Below, in pieces: positions 43,974-52,620 of a DNA stretch of 64,000 nt. The stretch lies in NCBI RefSeq assembly GCF_003002955.1, contig NZ_PVTJ01000010.1, positions 107,038-171,037 of the forward strand, in the 5' to 3' direction. The stretch comes from Glycomyces artemisiae (GTDB lineage Bacteria; Actinomycetota; Actinomycetes; Mycobacteriales; Micromonosporaceae). Position 1 is the stretch's first letter. Each line of letters begins with the position of its first letter. Made by a program: the position numbers and the translations under genes. Below the pieces are notes generated by a model. The model worked only from the letters and a program-made list of their open reading frames with translations. It did no database searches and was not told the DNA's origin.

Positions 43974-44999
43974 ATGCACGACACCGAGCAGACCCACCCG
44001 CTGCGGGTGCCTAAGCGCATGCAGCAGCAGGTCCAGCTGGGCGCCGCGCAGGCCGAGCAGTTCGCCGCCGCGTTCGAGCGGCTCGCCGCGGCGGTCGACA
44101 CCGTCGTGCTCGGCAAGCAGGAGGTGGTCAGGCTCGCCCTGACCGCCATGTTCGCCGAGGGCCACATCCTCCTCGAAGACGTGCCCGGGACCGGCAAGAC
44201 CACGATGGCCCGCGCCATCGCGGCGGCCGTGTCCGGGCAGTGGCGTCGCATCCAGTTCACGCCCGACCTGCTGCCCTCCGACGTCTCCGGCGTGACGATC
44301 TTCAACCAGGCCAGCGGCGCATTCGAGTTCCACCCCGGCCCGGTGTTCGCGAACATCGTGATCGCCGACGAGATCAACCGCGCGAGCCCCAAGACCCAGT
44401 CGGCGCTCCTGGAGGTCATGGAGGAAGGCCGCGTCACCGTCGACGGCCGCCCGCACCAGGTGCCGCAGCCGTTCCTGGTGGTCGCGACCCAGAACCCCGT
44501 CGAGATGGACGGCACCTACCGCCTCCCCGAGGCCCAGCTCGACCGCTTCCTCGTGAAGCTCTCCGTCGGCTACCCCGTCGAGGCCGCCGAGATCGAGGTC
44601 CTGCGCGGCACCCACCAGCGCAGCCCCGAGCACCTCGCCGCCGTCGTCGACACCGACACGGTCGCGCAGATGGCCGAGATGGCCAAGCACGTCTACATCG
44701 CCGAGCCGCTGTACGCCTACCTCGTGCAGCTCGCGAACGCCACCCGCAACCACCCGCAGGTCGCCGTCGGCGTCAGCCCTCGCGGACTGATCGCCCTCAC
44801 CAGGGCCGCCAGCGTGTTCGCGCTCTCGCAGGGCCGCAGCTACATCATCCCCGAGGACGTGAAGGCCCTCGCCGGACCGGTGTTCGCGCACCGCATCCAG
44901 CTCGCGCCCGACGCGGCGATGCGCGGGGCCACCGGCGCTCAGGTCGTCGCCGACGCCTTCCACCAGGTCTCGGTCCCGCTGCCCGCCTCGGCGGCATGA
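43974..44999 (+). CDS. MoxR-family AAA+ ATPase
   Basis: A 341-residue ATPase with Walker A VPGTGKTT (about residues 70-77), Walker B IVIADEINRA, sensor 1 VVATQNPVEMDGTYRLPEAQ and the C-terminal helical lid. MoxR proteins act as chaperones that mature partner complexes, typically with DUF58 proteins encoded next door. The stop overlaps the following start (ATGA). Confidence 0.94.
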   Translation: MHDTEQTHPLRVPKRMQQQVQLGAAQAEQFAAAFERLAAAVDTVVLGKQEVVRLALTAMFAEGHILLEDVPGTGKTTMARAIAAAVSGQWRRIQFTPDLLPSDVSGVTIFNQASGAFEFHPGPVFANIVIADEINRASPKTQSALLEVMEEGRVTVDGRPHQVPQPFLVVATQNPVEMDGTYRLPEAQLDRFLVKLSVGYPVEAAEIEVLRGTHQRSPEHLAAVVDTDTVAQMAEMAKHVYIAEPLYAYLVQLANATRNHPQVAVGVSPRGLIALTRAASVFALSQGRSYIIPEDVKALAGPVFAHRIQLAPDAAMRGATGAQVVADAFHQVSVPLPASAA

Positions 45000-46243
45000 G
45001 CGGGGCCGGTGCGGCCGCGGCACCGGAGGCGCCCGCCGCGTCTCGGTCCACTCTGGCCGAACGGCTGCTCGCGGTCCCGATCACGGCCCGCGGGGCCGGC
45101 CTCGCGGCCGCCGCGCTCGCGCTCCTCGCCGCCGGATGGGTCTGGGGCTACCCCGAGCTCGCCGCGATCGGCGCCGCCGCGGCCCTCGCGTGCGTCGCCG
45201 CCGGGTCGGTGATCGCCGCGCGGCCCCGCCTCAGCGTCGAGCGCACCGTCCACCCCGACCGGGTCTCGGTGGGCCACACCGCGACCGTGCAGCTCAACGT
45301 CACGAACACCGGGCGCTGGCGGGCCGTCAACGCCCGCGCTGTGGACGCCTATGGCGGTACAGGAATCGAGACGCGCCGCGTCGCCGTCCCGCTCGCGCGC
45401 CTGCGCCCCGGCAAGAGTGCGTCCGCGAGCTACACGATCACCGCCGAGCGCCGCGGCGTCGTCGACGCCGGGCCGCTCGGCATCGGCAAGCGCGACCTCC
45501 TCGGCCTCGCCGCGACCGCCGGGAACTTCGGCCCCAGCGGGCGCCTGTGGATCCACCCGCGCCTGCACCAGCTCGCCCGCACCCCCGACGGCCTCGCCCG
45601 GTCCCTCGAAGGCACGGCCGACAAGATCGAGCAGGGCTCGCAGACCTTCCACGCCCTGCGCGAGTACGTCATCGGCGACGAGCTGCGGCACGTCCACTGG
45701 CGCACCTCCGCGCGCATCGGGAAGCTCATGGTCAAGGAGCACCTCGACACCTCGCTGCCCACGGTCGCCATCGCGATCGACGACCGGCCCGGGTCCTGGC
45801 CCGCCGAGCCCGTCCCGAACCCGCTCAAGGACCCGTTCGAAGCCGCCTGCGAGGCCGCGTACTCGGTCCTCACCGCGTGCTTCCGCGCCGAGTACCACGC
45901 CGCGCTCGTGCCCGCTTCCGGCGCGACCGTGTCCGGCGCGGGCCGCGACTCCTACGGCGACCTGCTCGCCGAGCTCGCCCCGAACGCGACCGACACGCTC
46001 GACGCGTACGTCGCCCGCCTCACCGCCGCCCGCTACGGCGACACCCTCGTGTGGATCACCGGGACCGAGCCGCCCACCGACCGCCTCGCGCTCCTCAAGC
46101 GCGCCTACCCCACCGTGATCGCCGTGCACCTCGCAACCGGGCTGCCCGCCTCCGCGTCCCTCGTCGGCGGCCTGCCGACCGTCCGCGCCGGCGACGGCGA
46201 CCAGTTCGCCGCGGCCTGGAACAGCGGCGGGACCCGCCTGTGA
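44996..46243 (+). CDS. DUF58-domain protein
   Basis: A 415-residue protein with two N-terminal membrane helices (about 30-80). A beta domain and the DUF58 core follow: GTADKIEQGSQTFHALREYV and GDELRHVHWRTSARIGKLMVKE. It is usually the partner of the MoxR ATPase. Its ATG overlaps the moxR stop and its own TGA overlaps the next GTG, so the three genes are translationally coupled. Confidence 0.9.
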   Translation: MSGAGAAAAPEAPAASRSTLAERLLAVPITARGAGLAAAALALLAAGWVWGYPELAAIGAAAALACVAAGSVIAARPRLSVERTVHPDRVSVGHTATVQLNVTNTGRWRAVNARAVDAYGGTGIETRRVAVPLARLRPGKSASASYTITAERRGVVDAGPLGIGKRDLLGLAATAGNFGPSGRLWIHPRLHQLARTPDGLARSLEGTADKIEQGSQTFHALREYVIGDELRHVHWRTSARIGKLMVKEHLDTSLPTVAIAIDDRPGSWPAEPVPNPLKDPFEAACEAAYSVLTACFRAEYHAALVPASGATVSGAGRDSYGDLLAELAPNATDTLDAYVARLTAARYGDTLVWITGTEPPTDRLALLKRAYPTVIAVHLATGLPASASLVGGLPTVRAGDGDQFAAAWNSGGTRL

Positions 46244-48402
46244 CCGCCATCCAGCGCGACCGCCCCAAGCGCAGCGGCCGCCGCGTCCGCTACCGCCTCC
46301 GCGTCGCCGCCGTCGCGGCCTCACTGACGCTCATGTGCGCCCTCGCGGGCGCCGTCGCCGCCCGCGTCTACCACGGGCAGCTCCTCTACCTCCTCGTCGC
46401 CGGGGCGGCCTTCGGCGCCTTCGCGATCGGTTTCGCGCTGCGCAACCGGCCCGCGTTCCTCGCACCCAGCGCGTCCCTCGTCGGCCTCGCCGCGTACCTC
46501 CTCGCCGCCATCGCGATCACCGACGACGGCGCCGACCCGCTCCCCGCGACGATCGTCGACGCGCTCGTCAACGCCGTGCCCCGCACGCTCACCGCGCTCA
46601 TCCCGGTCGAGCCCGCCCCCGACACGGTCGTCGTCCCCGTCTTCCTCACCTGGCTCGCCGCGACCCTCGCGTGCGAGTTCGCGATCCGCTACGGCCGCAC
46701 GCTCCTCGGCTGCCTCCCGCCCGCGCTCCTGTACGGCGCCGGGCTCTACCTCGTCGGCCCCAACGCCGAGGTCGGCACGGTCTCGGCCGTCGCGTTCTGC
46801 GTCCTCGCCGCCGCCGCGCTGGCCGTCACCGCCGCCCCGCCCGAGCGCCGCCCCGACACCGACGCCGTGGTCGACGGTCCCGCGCCCTCGCGCGCGCCCG
46901 CGCTCATGGGCATGGTCGCCACCGCCGCGGTCCTCCTCGCGGTCATGGCGCTCCTCGTCCCGGTCGCGGCCCGCCTCGTCACCGCCAGCCCCGGCGACCC
47001 GCGCGAGTACGTCGAGCCGCCGCAGCTCACCGACATCGACCTCAACCCGCTCGTGCGCATCGCCGAGTGGTCGAAATACCCCGACCAGGACCTCTTCAAG
47101 GCCGACACCAGCGCCGACGCGTGGATGCGCCTCGCCGTCCTCACCGAGTACGACGGCACCACCTGGCAGGCCGCGGGCGACTTCCGCACCGCGGGCACGG
47201 TCATCCCCGGCAGCGGCGACGCGAGCTACTCCGCGGACGTCGAGATCATCGGCCTCGGCGGGAAGCTCGTCCCGGCCGCCGCCGACCCCGCGACCGTGAC
47301 CGGCCTGCCGATCGCCGTCAACCTCACCACCAGGTGCCTCCTCACCCCCGACGGCCTCGCCACCGGCACCGCGTACCACGTCGACTCCGCGCTGGTCGCC
47401 GCCGATCCGGCCGCCGCCGAGAACGCCCGCGCGAACCTCGCCGACGCCGCCACGGTCGCCGTGCCGCCCGGCACGCCCGAGATCATGGCGACGATCGCCG
47501 ACTACATCCGCACCACGTACGACACGCCGTATGCACGCGCCCAAGGGCTCGCGGACTTCCTCGGCCAGCACTACGCGTACAACCCCGAGGCGCCGTCGGG
47601 CCACGACCTGCCCTCGCTCGGGTTCTTCCTCGGCAGCCCCGTCGACGCGGGCGGGCAGCGCGGCACCAGCGAGCACTTCGCGGCCGCGTACGCGGTCATC
47701 GCGCGCCTCATCGGCCTGCCCAGCCGCGTCGTCGTCGGCTTCGAGGTCCCCGGCGGCTCCAGCACCGTCACCGCCGGGCAGGGCTCGGCGTGGCCGGAGG
47801 TCGACTTCGACGGCGTCGGCTGGGTGCGCTTCGACCCGATGCCGCCGCCCGACGCGGTGCCCGTGCCGCCCGAGGACACCTTGGAGCAGATGGAGGAGGA
47901 GACCCCCAGCCCCGAGGAGGACTCCGGCGGCGGGGGCGAGGCCGAGGACTTCAACGACGAGTCCCTGGAGCAGGACGGCGACTTCGACGACGCGCTGACC
48001 GAGGACGCCGGGGGCCTGCCGGTGTGGGTCTGGTACGCGATCGGGGTCCTGCTGCTCGCGTGCGTGCCGCTGGTGCTCAAGGCCCGCCGGGCGCTGCGAA
48101 GGCGCCGCAGGCTCACGCGCGGGACGCCCGCCGAGCGCGTCGCGGGCGCGTGGGCCGAGGTCCTGGCGTCCGCCGCCCGCGCGGGGGTGAAGGTCCCCGG
48201 CCACGCCAACGCGGAAGAGGCGGCGGCGCGCTTGGCGACCCTTGAAGCCGATATCGGGCCTTTGCCGCGTCTGGTCAACGCCGCGGCGTTCGCCCCCCAT
48301 GCGGTCTCGGAATCGGACGCCGATGCGGCCGCGGCCGTCGCGTCCGACTACTCCGGCAGGATCGGACACCAGGTGAAAAGGTGGAAGCGTTTCCTCACTT
48401 AG
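46240..48402 (+). CDS. Transglutaminase-fold membrane protein lacking catalytic Cys and His
   Basis: A 720-residue TgpA-like protein. An N-terminal bundle of about six membrane helices (25-240) precedes a DUF3488-like region, the transglutaminase-fold domain (about 430-530) and an acidic linker. A membrane helix (WVWYAIGVLLLACVPLVL) and a cytoplasmic tail (DUF4129-like) end it. In the active-site blocks Cys is Ser477 (RGTSEHFAAAY) and His is Ser516 (GSAWPEV), so the usual Cys-His-Asp chemistry is missing. GTG 46240 overlaps the DUF58 stop. Likely structural or binding role. Confidence 0.88.
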   Translation: MTAIQRDRPKRSGRRVRYRLRVAAVAASLTLMCALAGAVAARVYHGQLLYLLVAGAAFGAFAIGFALRNRPAFLAPSASLVGLAAYLLAAIAITDDGADPLPATIVDALVNAVPRTLTALIPVEPAPDTVVVPVFLTWLAATLACEFAIRYGRTLLGCLPPALLYGAGLYLVGPNAEVGTVSAVAFCVLAAAALAVTAAPPERRPDTDAVVDGPAPSRAPALMGMVATAAVLLAVMALLVPVAARLVTASPGDPREYVEPPQLTDIDLNPLVRIAEWSKYPDQDLFKADTSADAWMRLAVLTEYDGTTWQAAGDFRTAGTVIPGSGDASYSADVEIIGLGGKLVPAAADPATVTGLPIAVNLTTRCLLTPDGLATGTAYHVDSALVAADPAAAENARANLADAATVAVPPGTPEIMATIADYIRTTYDTPYARAQGLADFLGQHYAYNPEAPSGHDLPSLGFFLGSPVDAGGQRGTSEHFAAAYAVIARLIGLPSRVVVGFEVPGGSSTVTAGQGSAWPEVDFDGVGWVRFDPMPPPDAVPVPPEDTLEQMEEETPSPEEDSGGGGEAEDFNDESLEQDGDFDDALTEDAGGLPVWVWYAIGVLLLACVPLVLKARRALRRRRRLTRGTPAERVAGAWAEVLASAARAGVKVPGHANAEEAAARLATLEADIGPLPRLVNAAAFAPHAVSESDADAAAAVASDYSGRIGHQVKRWKRFLT

Positions 48403-48494
48403 TTTGTGCCCGTAAGAAGTTGATATTTCCCCACAAATTCATCCGGCGGTGGCCCGATCCCAAAGCGTGGCGCTGACCTGGCAGACTGTGACGC

Positions 48495-48710
48495 ATGGAG
48501 AACCCCTTCTTCTCTGTCCGTTTCCGCGGATACGACCGCGCCCAAGTCGACCGCGCCGTCGCCCGCATCAGAACCGCGACGGACGCCGGTGCCCCGCCCC
48601 ACCCCGACTCGCTCACGAACATGGGCTTCCAGCTCACCCTGCGCGGCTACGACACCGCGGAGGTGGACGAGTACTTCGCCGAGGTCGCGAGGACGCTCCG
48701 CGGCGGTTAG
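48495..48710 (+). CDS. Small protein with two DivIVA-like motifs
   Basis: A 71-residue protein made of two copies of one short motif: FFSVRFRGYDRAQVDRAVAR at residues 5-24 and FQLTLRGYDTAEVDEYFAEV at 45-64. The RGYD-x-x-x-VD pattern is the N-terminal DivIVA/Wag31 signature that binds curved or polar membrane. Full DivIVA has a long coiled coil, absent here. It may bind the pole or septum as a minimal adaptor. Confidence 0.7.
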   Translation: MENPFFSVRFRGYDRAQVDRAVARIRTATDAGAPPHPDSLTNMGFQLTLRGYDTAEVDEYFAEVARTLRGG

Positions 48711-48713
48711 TCT
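48708..48713 (+). promoter_or_regulatory. -10 hexamer of the DUF4190-like gene, overlapping the previous stop codon
   Basis: TAGTCT begins with the TAG stop of the DivIVA-like gene and lies six bases before GTG 48720. Confidence 0.5.
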
Positions 48714-48719
48714 GGGGGC

Positions 48720-49235
48720 GTGACCGCGCAGGATCCGTACCATCCTCATCTCCAGCCGCCCCCGGCCCCCGTGAACCATCCCCAGATGCAGCCCGCCCAT
48801 CCGGGCCCGCCGGTCCACGGCTACCCGCAGCCGTACCAGCAGGTCCCGCAGTTCCAGCCCGCCGCGTACTACTGGCCGCCCGTCCCGGCGCCGGTGGTCA
48901 TCGACGGCTTCCAGATCGTGCAGCCGCGCCTGCGGCCCATCCCGTCCGGCCCGGCGATCGGCTCCCTGGTCGCCGGCATCGGCGCCGTCCTCGGCGCGCT
49001 CCCGGGCATGCTCTTCGCGATCGTGACCCCCTGGGCGGGCGTCACGTTCTTCATGAGCTCGGCCCTGTTCGGGATCGGCGCGCTGTTCCTGGCCCTCCAC
49101 GCGCGCAAGCAGATCCGAGGCGCGAACGGCGGCATCTCCGGCAAGGGCGTGGCCCTCACCGGCCTCATCATCGCCATCGTCGCGCTCTCGTTCGCCGCGA
49201 TCACGGCCCTCATCACCACCGCGAACTTCCTGTGA
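48720..49235 (+). CDS. DUF4190-like membrane protein with Pro/Gln/His-rich N-terminus
   Basis: A 171-residue protein. Residues 1-75 are rich in Pro, Gln, His and Tyr. Two or three membrane helices follow (AIGSLVAGIGAVLGALPGML, VTFFMSSALFGIGALFLALH, VALTGLIIAIVALSFAAITA), with the ARKQIRGANGGISGKGVALTG motif typical of DUF4190. Function unknown. A very stable hairpin follows. Confidence 0.75.
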   Translation: MTAQDPYHPHLQPPPAPVNHPQMQPAHPGPPVHGYPQPYQQVPQFQPAAYYWPPVPAPVVIDGFQIVQPRLRPIPSGPAIGSLVAGIGAVLGALPGMLFAIVTPWAGVTFFMSSALFGIGALFLALHARKQIRGANGGISGKGVALTGLIIAIVALSFAAITALITTANFL

Positions 49236-49237
49236 AC

Positions 49238-49274
49238 GGCGGCGGCGCCCCCGGAATCCGGGGGCGCCGCCGCG
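49238..49274. terminator. Bidirectional terminator
   Basis: GGCGGCGCCCCCGG, loop AAT, CCGGGGGCGCCGCC, between two convergent genes. Confidence 0.8.
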
Positions 49275-49297
49275 GTCGCGTCCTAGCAGGCCGCGTC

Positions 49298-49945
49298 TTA
49301 GCAGTACGTGTCGAAGTGCGACTGGATCGCGGATTTCTCCGCCGAGTCGATCGTGAGGTCGTACAGGTACTTCACGTGCGTCCACGCCTTGACGTAGTCG
49401 CAGCGGACCGAGGAGTTCGAGGGCATCCACTCGGCCGGGTCGTAGTCGCTCTTCGAGGAGTTCGCCGAGGTCGTCGCGATCCACAGCTGCGGCGAGCTGA
49501 TGTCGTTCGCGAAGTCCTCGCGCTCGGCCGTGGTCCACGCCCAGGCGCCCGACGCCCACGCCTCGGAGAGGGCCACCACGTGGTCGACCGTCGCGTTCGA
49601 GACTGTCGAGGTCCACTGGTTGTCGAAGTCCGACTGCCAGGAGCCGGAGTCGGGCTGGCAGTCCGAGCCGGTCTCGACGTTGCTGCCGTCCCGCTTGAGG
49701 ACGTACTGGCGCGCGGTGCAGCCGTCGCCCACGCTGGACCAGTGCGGGAACAGGTCCCGGTCGTACGAGTCGCCGTGGGACTCCGAGGCCACGGTCAGCG
49801 CGTTCAGCTCCGACTGTGCGGTGGACAGGGACGGGATGCCCGGCGGCCGCACCGCCTGCGCCGGGGCGGTGTCGAGGACGAGGACCGTGAGCACGGCGAG
49901 GGCCGCGGCCGAGACGAGCGCGGCCGCGCGCTTGAGTGTCTTCAT
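49298..49945 (-). CDS. Secreted HNH-type nuclease (DUF1524 family)
   Basis: A 215-residue exported protein with a signal peptide (about 1-31, MKTLKRAAALVSAAALAVL then TAPAQA). The domain carries the catalytic pattern TVDHVVALSEAWASGAWAW with the following REDFAND and the CDYVKAW C-terminal helix. Two likely disulfide pairs (CTARQY/SDCQPD, RCDYVK/DTYC) suit an extracellular enzyme. ATG 49945 has a GCAGGAG ribosome-binding site. Likely DNA scavenging or defence outside the cell. Confidence 0.85.
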   Translation of the reverse strand: MKTLKRAAALVSAAALAVLTVLVLDTAPAQAVRPPGIPSLSTAQSELNALTVASESHGDSYDRDLFPHWSSVGDGCTARQYVLKRDGSNVETGSDCQPDSGSWQSDFDNQWTSTVSNATVDHVVALSEAWASGAWAWTTAEREDFANDISSPQLWIATTSANSSKSDYDPAEWMPSNSSVRCDYVKAWTHVKYLYDLTIDSAEKSAIQSHFDTYC

Positions 49946-50127
49946 TGAGGCTCCTGCGGGGAAGTGGGGGAGTACTGGGGGACCGGGATTCATCGAATCA
50001 TGGGATGACGAAGCGACGCAAGGGGTGAATCCCATCTTTTACCCACAAGACATGCTGAACTTACGCAACAGTTGATTCACGGACAAGCCGGATTTTGAGG
50101 CAATAGCACACTCCACACGCAAATACC

Positions 50128-50133
50128 TACAAT
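50128..50133 (+). promoter_or_regulatory. -10 hexamer TACAAT of the gene at 50140
   Basis: TACAAT is followed by GGAGAC and the ATG at 50140. The message is probably leaderless although the six bases also contain GGAG. Confidence 0.5.
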
Positions 50134-50139
50134 GGAGAC

Positions 50140-50550
50140 ATGACTGTGAGCAGCCAGGAAACGCACATCGGCGGCCTCGCGGTCGGGTACCTGCCCGACC
50201 GGCTCGGCTCCGCCTCCGACTTCGAGTTCGAATGGGGCGGCGTCGCGTTCGTCCAGCGCGTCTGGGAGACGCGGCTCGACTCCGGTGCTTGGCGCGTCGA
50301 CCTCCAAGTGCAGGCCATGCGCGGCGATGGCCTCGCCGACATGGACGCCCTGCGCGCCTTTCTCGTCGAGTACCACGAGCGCGGCGACGACTGGAAGCCC
50401 GAGCCCTTCGGCGACGACGGCCTCCTGAGCGAGCACGAGGTCGCCCGCCTCCTCGCCCCCGGCCTCGCCGTCGAGGTCCGCGACCCCTTCGGCCGCCAGG
50501 GCATCGACGAGGTCAAGCAAGTCGCCGCCGCGATCGCCAACGCGCAGTAG
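50140..50550 (+). CDS. Conserved-looking hypothetical protein
   Basis: A 136-residue soluble protein of mixed composition, with GGLAVGYLPDRLG, SDFEFEWGGVAFVQRVWE and a C-terminal helix GIDEVKQVAAAIANAQ. Codon use is normal for the window and a strong terminator follows, so it is a real gene. No family is recognised. Confidence 0.7.
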   Translation: MTVSSQETHIGGLAVGYLPDRLGSASDFEFEWGGVAFVQRVWETRLDSGAWRVDLQVQAMRGDGLADMDALRAFLVEYHERGDDWKPEPFGDDGLLSEHEVARLLAPGLAVEVRDPFGRQGIDEVKQVAAAIANAQ

Positions 50551-50563
50551 CGGAAGCAAGCGC

Positions 50564-50597
50564 AGGGAGGGCCCGGCCGCACGGCCGGGCCCTCCCT
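50564..50597 (+). terminator. Terminator with a 16-bp stem
   Basis: AGGGAGGGCCCGGCCG and CGGCCGGGCCCTCCCT with a two-base gap, 14 bp after the stop. Confidence 0.8.
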
Positions 50598-50615
50598 CTC
50601 CGTCCGATTCCAGGT

Positions 50616-50640
50616 GGTTAACCACTCCCACCACGGGTAT
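50616..50640 (+). promoter_or_regulatory. SigB/SigF-like stress promoter
   Basis: GGTTAA (50616-50621), 13-bp spacer, GGGTAT (50635-50640). It matches the general-stress sigma consensus GTTTAA-N12-14-GGGTAT at 11 of 12 positions and drives a stress-type SDR gene. Confidence 0.65.
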
Positions 50641-50692
50641 CCCTCCCCTCACAGGCCCCGGCCGGGGGCCGCGACCGAAGGGGGACGCCGCC

Positions 50693-51538
50693 ATGGGGAA
50701 GCCGGCGCAGCAGCAGGAACCGCCCGGACGCACCGACGCGATGCGGCCGCAGCCGCGCGACGCGATGGAGGGCTACACCGGCAGCGGACTCCTCAAGGGC
50801 CGCAAGGCGCTCATCACCGGCGGCGACTCCGGGATCGGGCGCGCCGTCGCCGTCGCGTTCGCGAAGGAGGGCGCCGACGTCGCCATCGCCTACCTGGAGG
50901 AGCACGACGACGCCACCCGCACCGCGCAGCTCGTCGAGGCCGAAGGCCGCGTCTGCGCGCTCCTGCCCGGCGACCTCGCCTCGCCCGAGCAGTGCCAGCG
51001 GGCCGTCGACGGCACCGTCGTGGCCCTCTCCGGGCTCGACCTCCTCGTCAACAACGTCGCCACCCAGACCCCGGTGGACCGGCCCGAGGAGATCACCGAC
51101 GAGCAGTGGACGCACACGTTCGACGTGAACATGCACTCCTACTTCCGCGTCACCGCCGCCGCCCTCGCCCACCTCGGCGACGGCGACTCGATCATCAACA
51201 CCGCGTCCGTGAACGGCCTGCGCGGCAACAAGACCCTCATCGACTACTCCGCGACCAAGGGCGCGATCCTCGCCTGGACCTACTCCATGGCCCAGGCGCT
51301 CGCCGACCGGAAGATCCGCGTCAACTGCGTCGCGCCCGGCCCGGTGTGGACGCCGCTCATCCCCTCCACGCTCTCGGAGGACCACGTGGAGGGCTTCGGC
51401 GAGCGCACCCCGATGGGCCGCGCCGCCGAACCCGACGAGATCGCGCCGTCCTACGTGTTCTTCGCGTCGAACCGGCTCTCCTCGTTCTACACCGGCGAAG
51501 TCCTCGCCCCGCTCGGCGGCGAGACCATGCCGGGCTGA
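50693..51538 (+). CDS. Short-chain dehydrogenase of the general-stress (GSP39-like) group
   Basis: A 281-residue SDR. The cofactor motif is ITGGDSGIGRAVAVAFAKEG (about 42-61); the active site is NTASVNG (Ser) with YSATKGA (Tyr, Lys); the C-terminus is NRLSSFYTGEVLAPLGGE. The long N-terminal extension rich in Gln and Pro, and the FGERTPMGRAAEPDEIAPSYVF block, are typical of the GSP39/YhdF group. A stress-sigma-like promoter lies about 55 bp upstream. Confidence 0.9.
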   Translation: MGKPAQQQEPPGRTDAMRPQPRDAMEGYTGSGLLKGRKALITGGDSGIGRAVAVAFAKEGADVAIAYLEEHDDATRTAQLVEAEGRVCALLPGDLASPEQCQRAVDGTVVALSGLDLLVNNVATQTPVDRPEEITDEQWTHTFDVNMHSYFRVTAAALAHLGDGDSIINTASVNGLRGNKTLIDYSATKGAILAWTYSMAQALADRKIRVNCVAPGPVWTPLIPSTLSEDHVEGFGERTPMGRAAEPDEIAPSYVFFASNRLSSFYTGEVLAPLGGETMPG

Positions 51539-51564
51539 CGGCTCATACGCGGCGCTGGCGGCTC

Positions 51565-51873
51565 TTACGCGACACCGAGGAGCCGCAGCCCCGCGGTCGT
51601 CGCCGCCGCGGCCACCACCACGAGCGCCAGCGGCGCCTTCCGCCACGCGAGCACTCCGCCGACGACCACGCCCGCGGGCAGCGCCCAACCCGCCCACGCG
51701 CCCTCGACGATGAGCGCCGACGTCGCCACCAGCGCCACCAGGACCACCGTCGCCCCGCGCTTGAGCAGCAAGTCGGCCCGGTCGCTCACCTCGACCCGGC
51801 CGCGCAGCAGCGGCCCGGCGAGACGGATCAGGAACGTCCCCACCGCCAAGACCGCAATGACGAGCACGTTCAC
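51565..51873 (-). CDS. azlD: Branched-chain amino acid exporter small subunit AzlD
   Basis: A 102-residue protein with about four membrane helices and the AzlD pattern (VLVIAVLAVGTFLIRLAGPL near the start). It works with AzlC to export branched-chain amino acids. Its GTG overlaps the azlC stop by four bases (GTGA). Confidence 0.88.
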   Translation of the reverse strand: MNVLVIAVLAVGTFLIRLAGPLLRGRVEVSDRADLLLKRGATVVLVALVATSALIVEGAWAGWALPAGVVVGGVLAWRKAPLALVVVAAAATTAGLRLLGVA

Positions 51874-52574
51874 GGCGCCGCCCCCTCCCGCGCCTCGGAC
51901 TCCCTTCTCGGCCAAGCGAACAGCAGACCCGCGAGCGCCGCCAGGACCGGCAGCCCCGCGGGCAGGAACGGGCTCGCCGCCAGCGCGATCCCCGCGCCCG
52001 CCACCGCGGCGAGCAGCGTCGACCGGTCGCGCAGCGCGGGCAGCACCAGCGCCAGGATCAGCGCGGGCAGCGCCGCGTCGACGCCCAGCACCGCAGGGTC
52101 CCCGATCCGGCTCCCCGCGAGGATGCCCGCCGCGTTCCCGACGACCCACGCGACGGCGTTCCCCGCCCCGGTCGTCCAGTACGCGATCTTCGCGCGCCGC
52201 AGGTCGTCGCCCTCGGCGAGCGCGAACGCCGTCGTCGTGTCGAGCAGGTTGTGCGTCCCGAGGATCCGCGTCCACCACCGGTCCCAGTACAGGTGGCCGA
52301 CCGACAGGCCGTACGGGATGTGCCGCAGGTTGAGGATCAGCCCCGTCGCGATGATCGCGGCCGGCCCGCCACCGGACGCGGCGACTCCGAGCGCCGCGAA
52401 CTGCGCGGTCCCGGCGTACACCAGGACCGAGACGGCCATGGTCGTCCACCATTCCAGGCCCTGCGCGGTCGCGAGCGCGCCGAACGACGCGCCCGCCACG
52501 GCTATCCCCGCGCTGTACGCGAGGGTGTCGCGCAGCAGGTCGCGGCCGACGAGTCTCGTGAGGCGGGCGAACAT
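51870..52574 (-). CDS. azlC: Branched-chain amino acid exporter large subunit AzlC
   Basis: A 234-residue membrane protein with the AzlC motif set: GIAVAGASFGALATAQGL, YAGTAQFAALG, ILNLRHIPYGLSVGHLY and THNLLDTTTAFAL. It is coupled to azlD by overlapping start and stop. Confidence 0.92.
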   Translation of the reverse strand: MFARLTRLVGRDLLRDTLAYSAGIAVAGASFGALATAQGLEWWTTMAVSVLVYAGTAQFAALGVAASGGGPAAIIATGLILNLRHIPYGLSVGHLYWDRWWTRILGTHNLLDTTTAFALAEGDDLRRAKIAYWTTGAGNAVAWVVGNAAGILAGSRIGDPAVLGVDAALPALILALVLPALRDRSTLLAAVAGAGIALAASPFLPAGLPVLAALAGLLFAWPRRESEAREGAAP

Positions 52575-52620
52575 CGGCGGCGGGTACCCGATCCCGTTGC
52601 GCTGAACCGCGACCGCGGGC

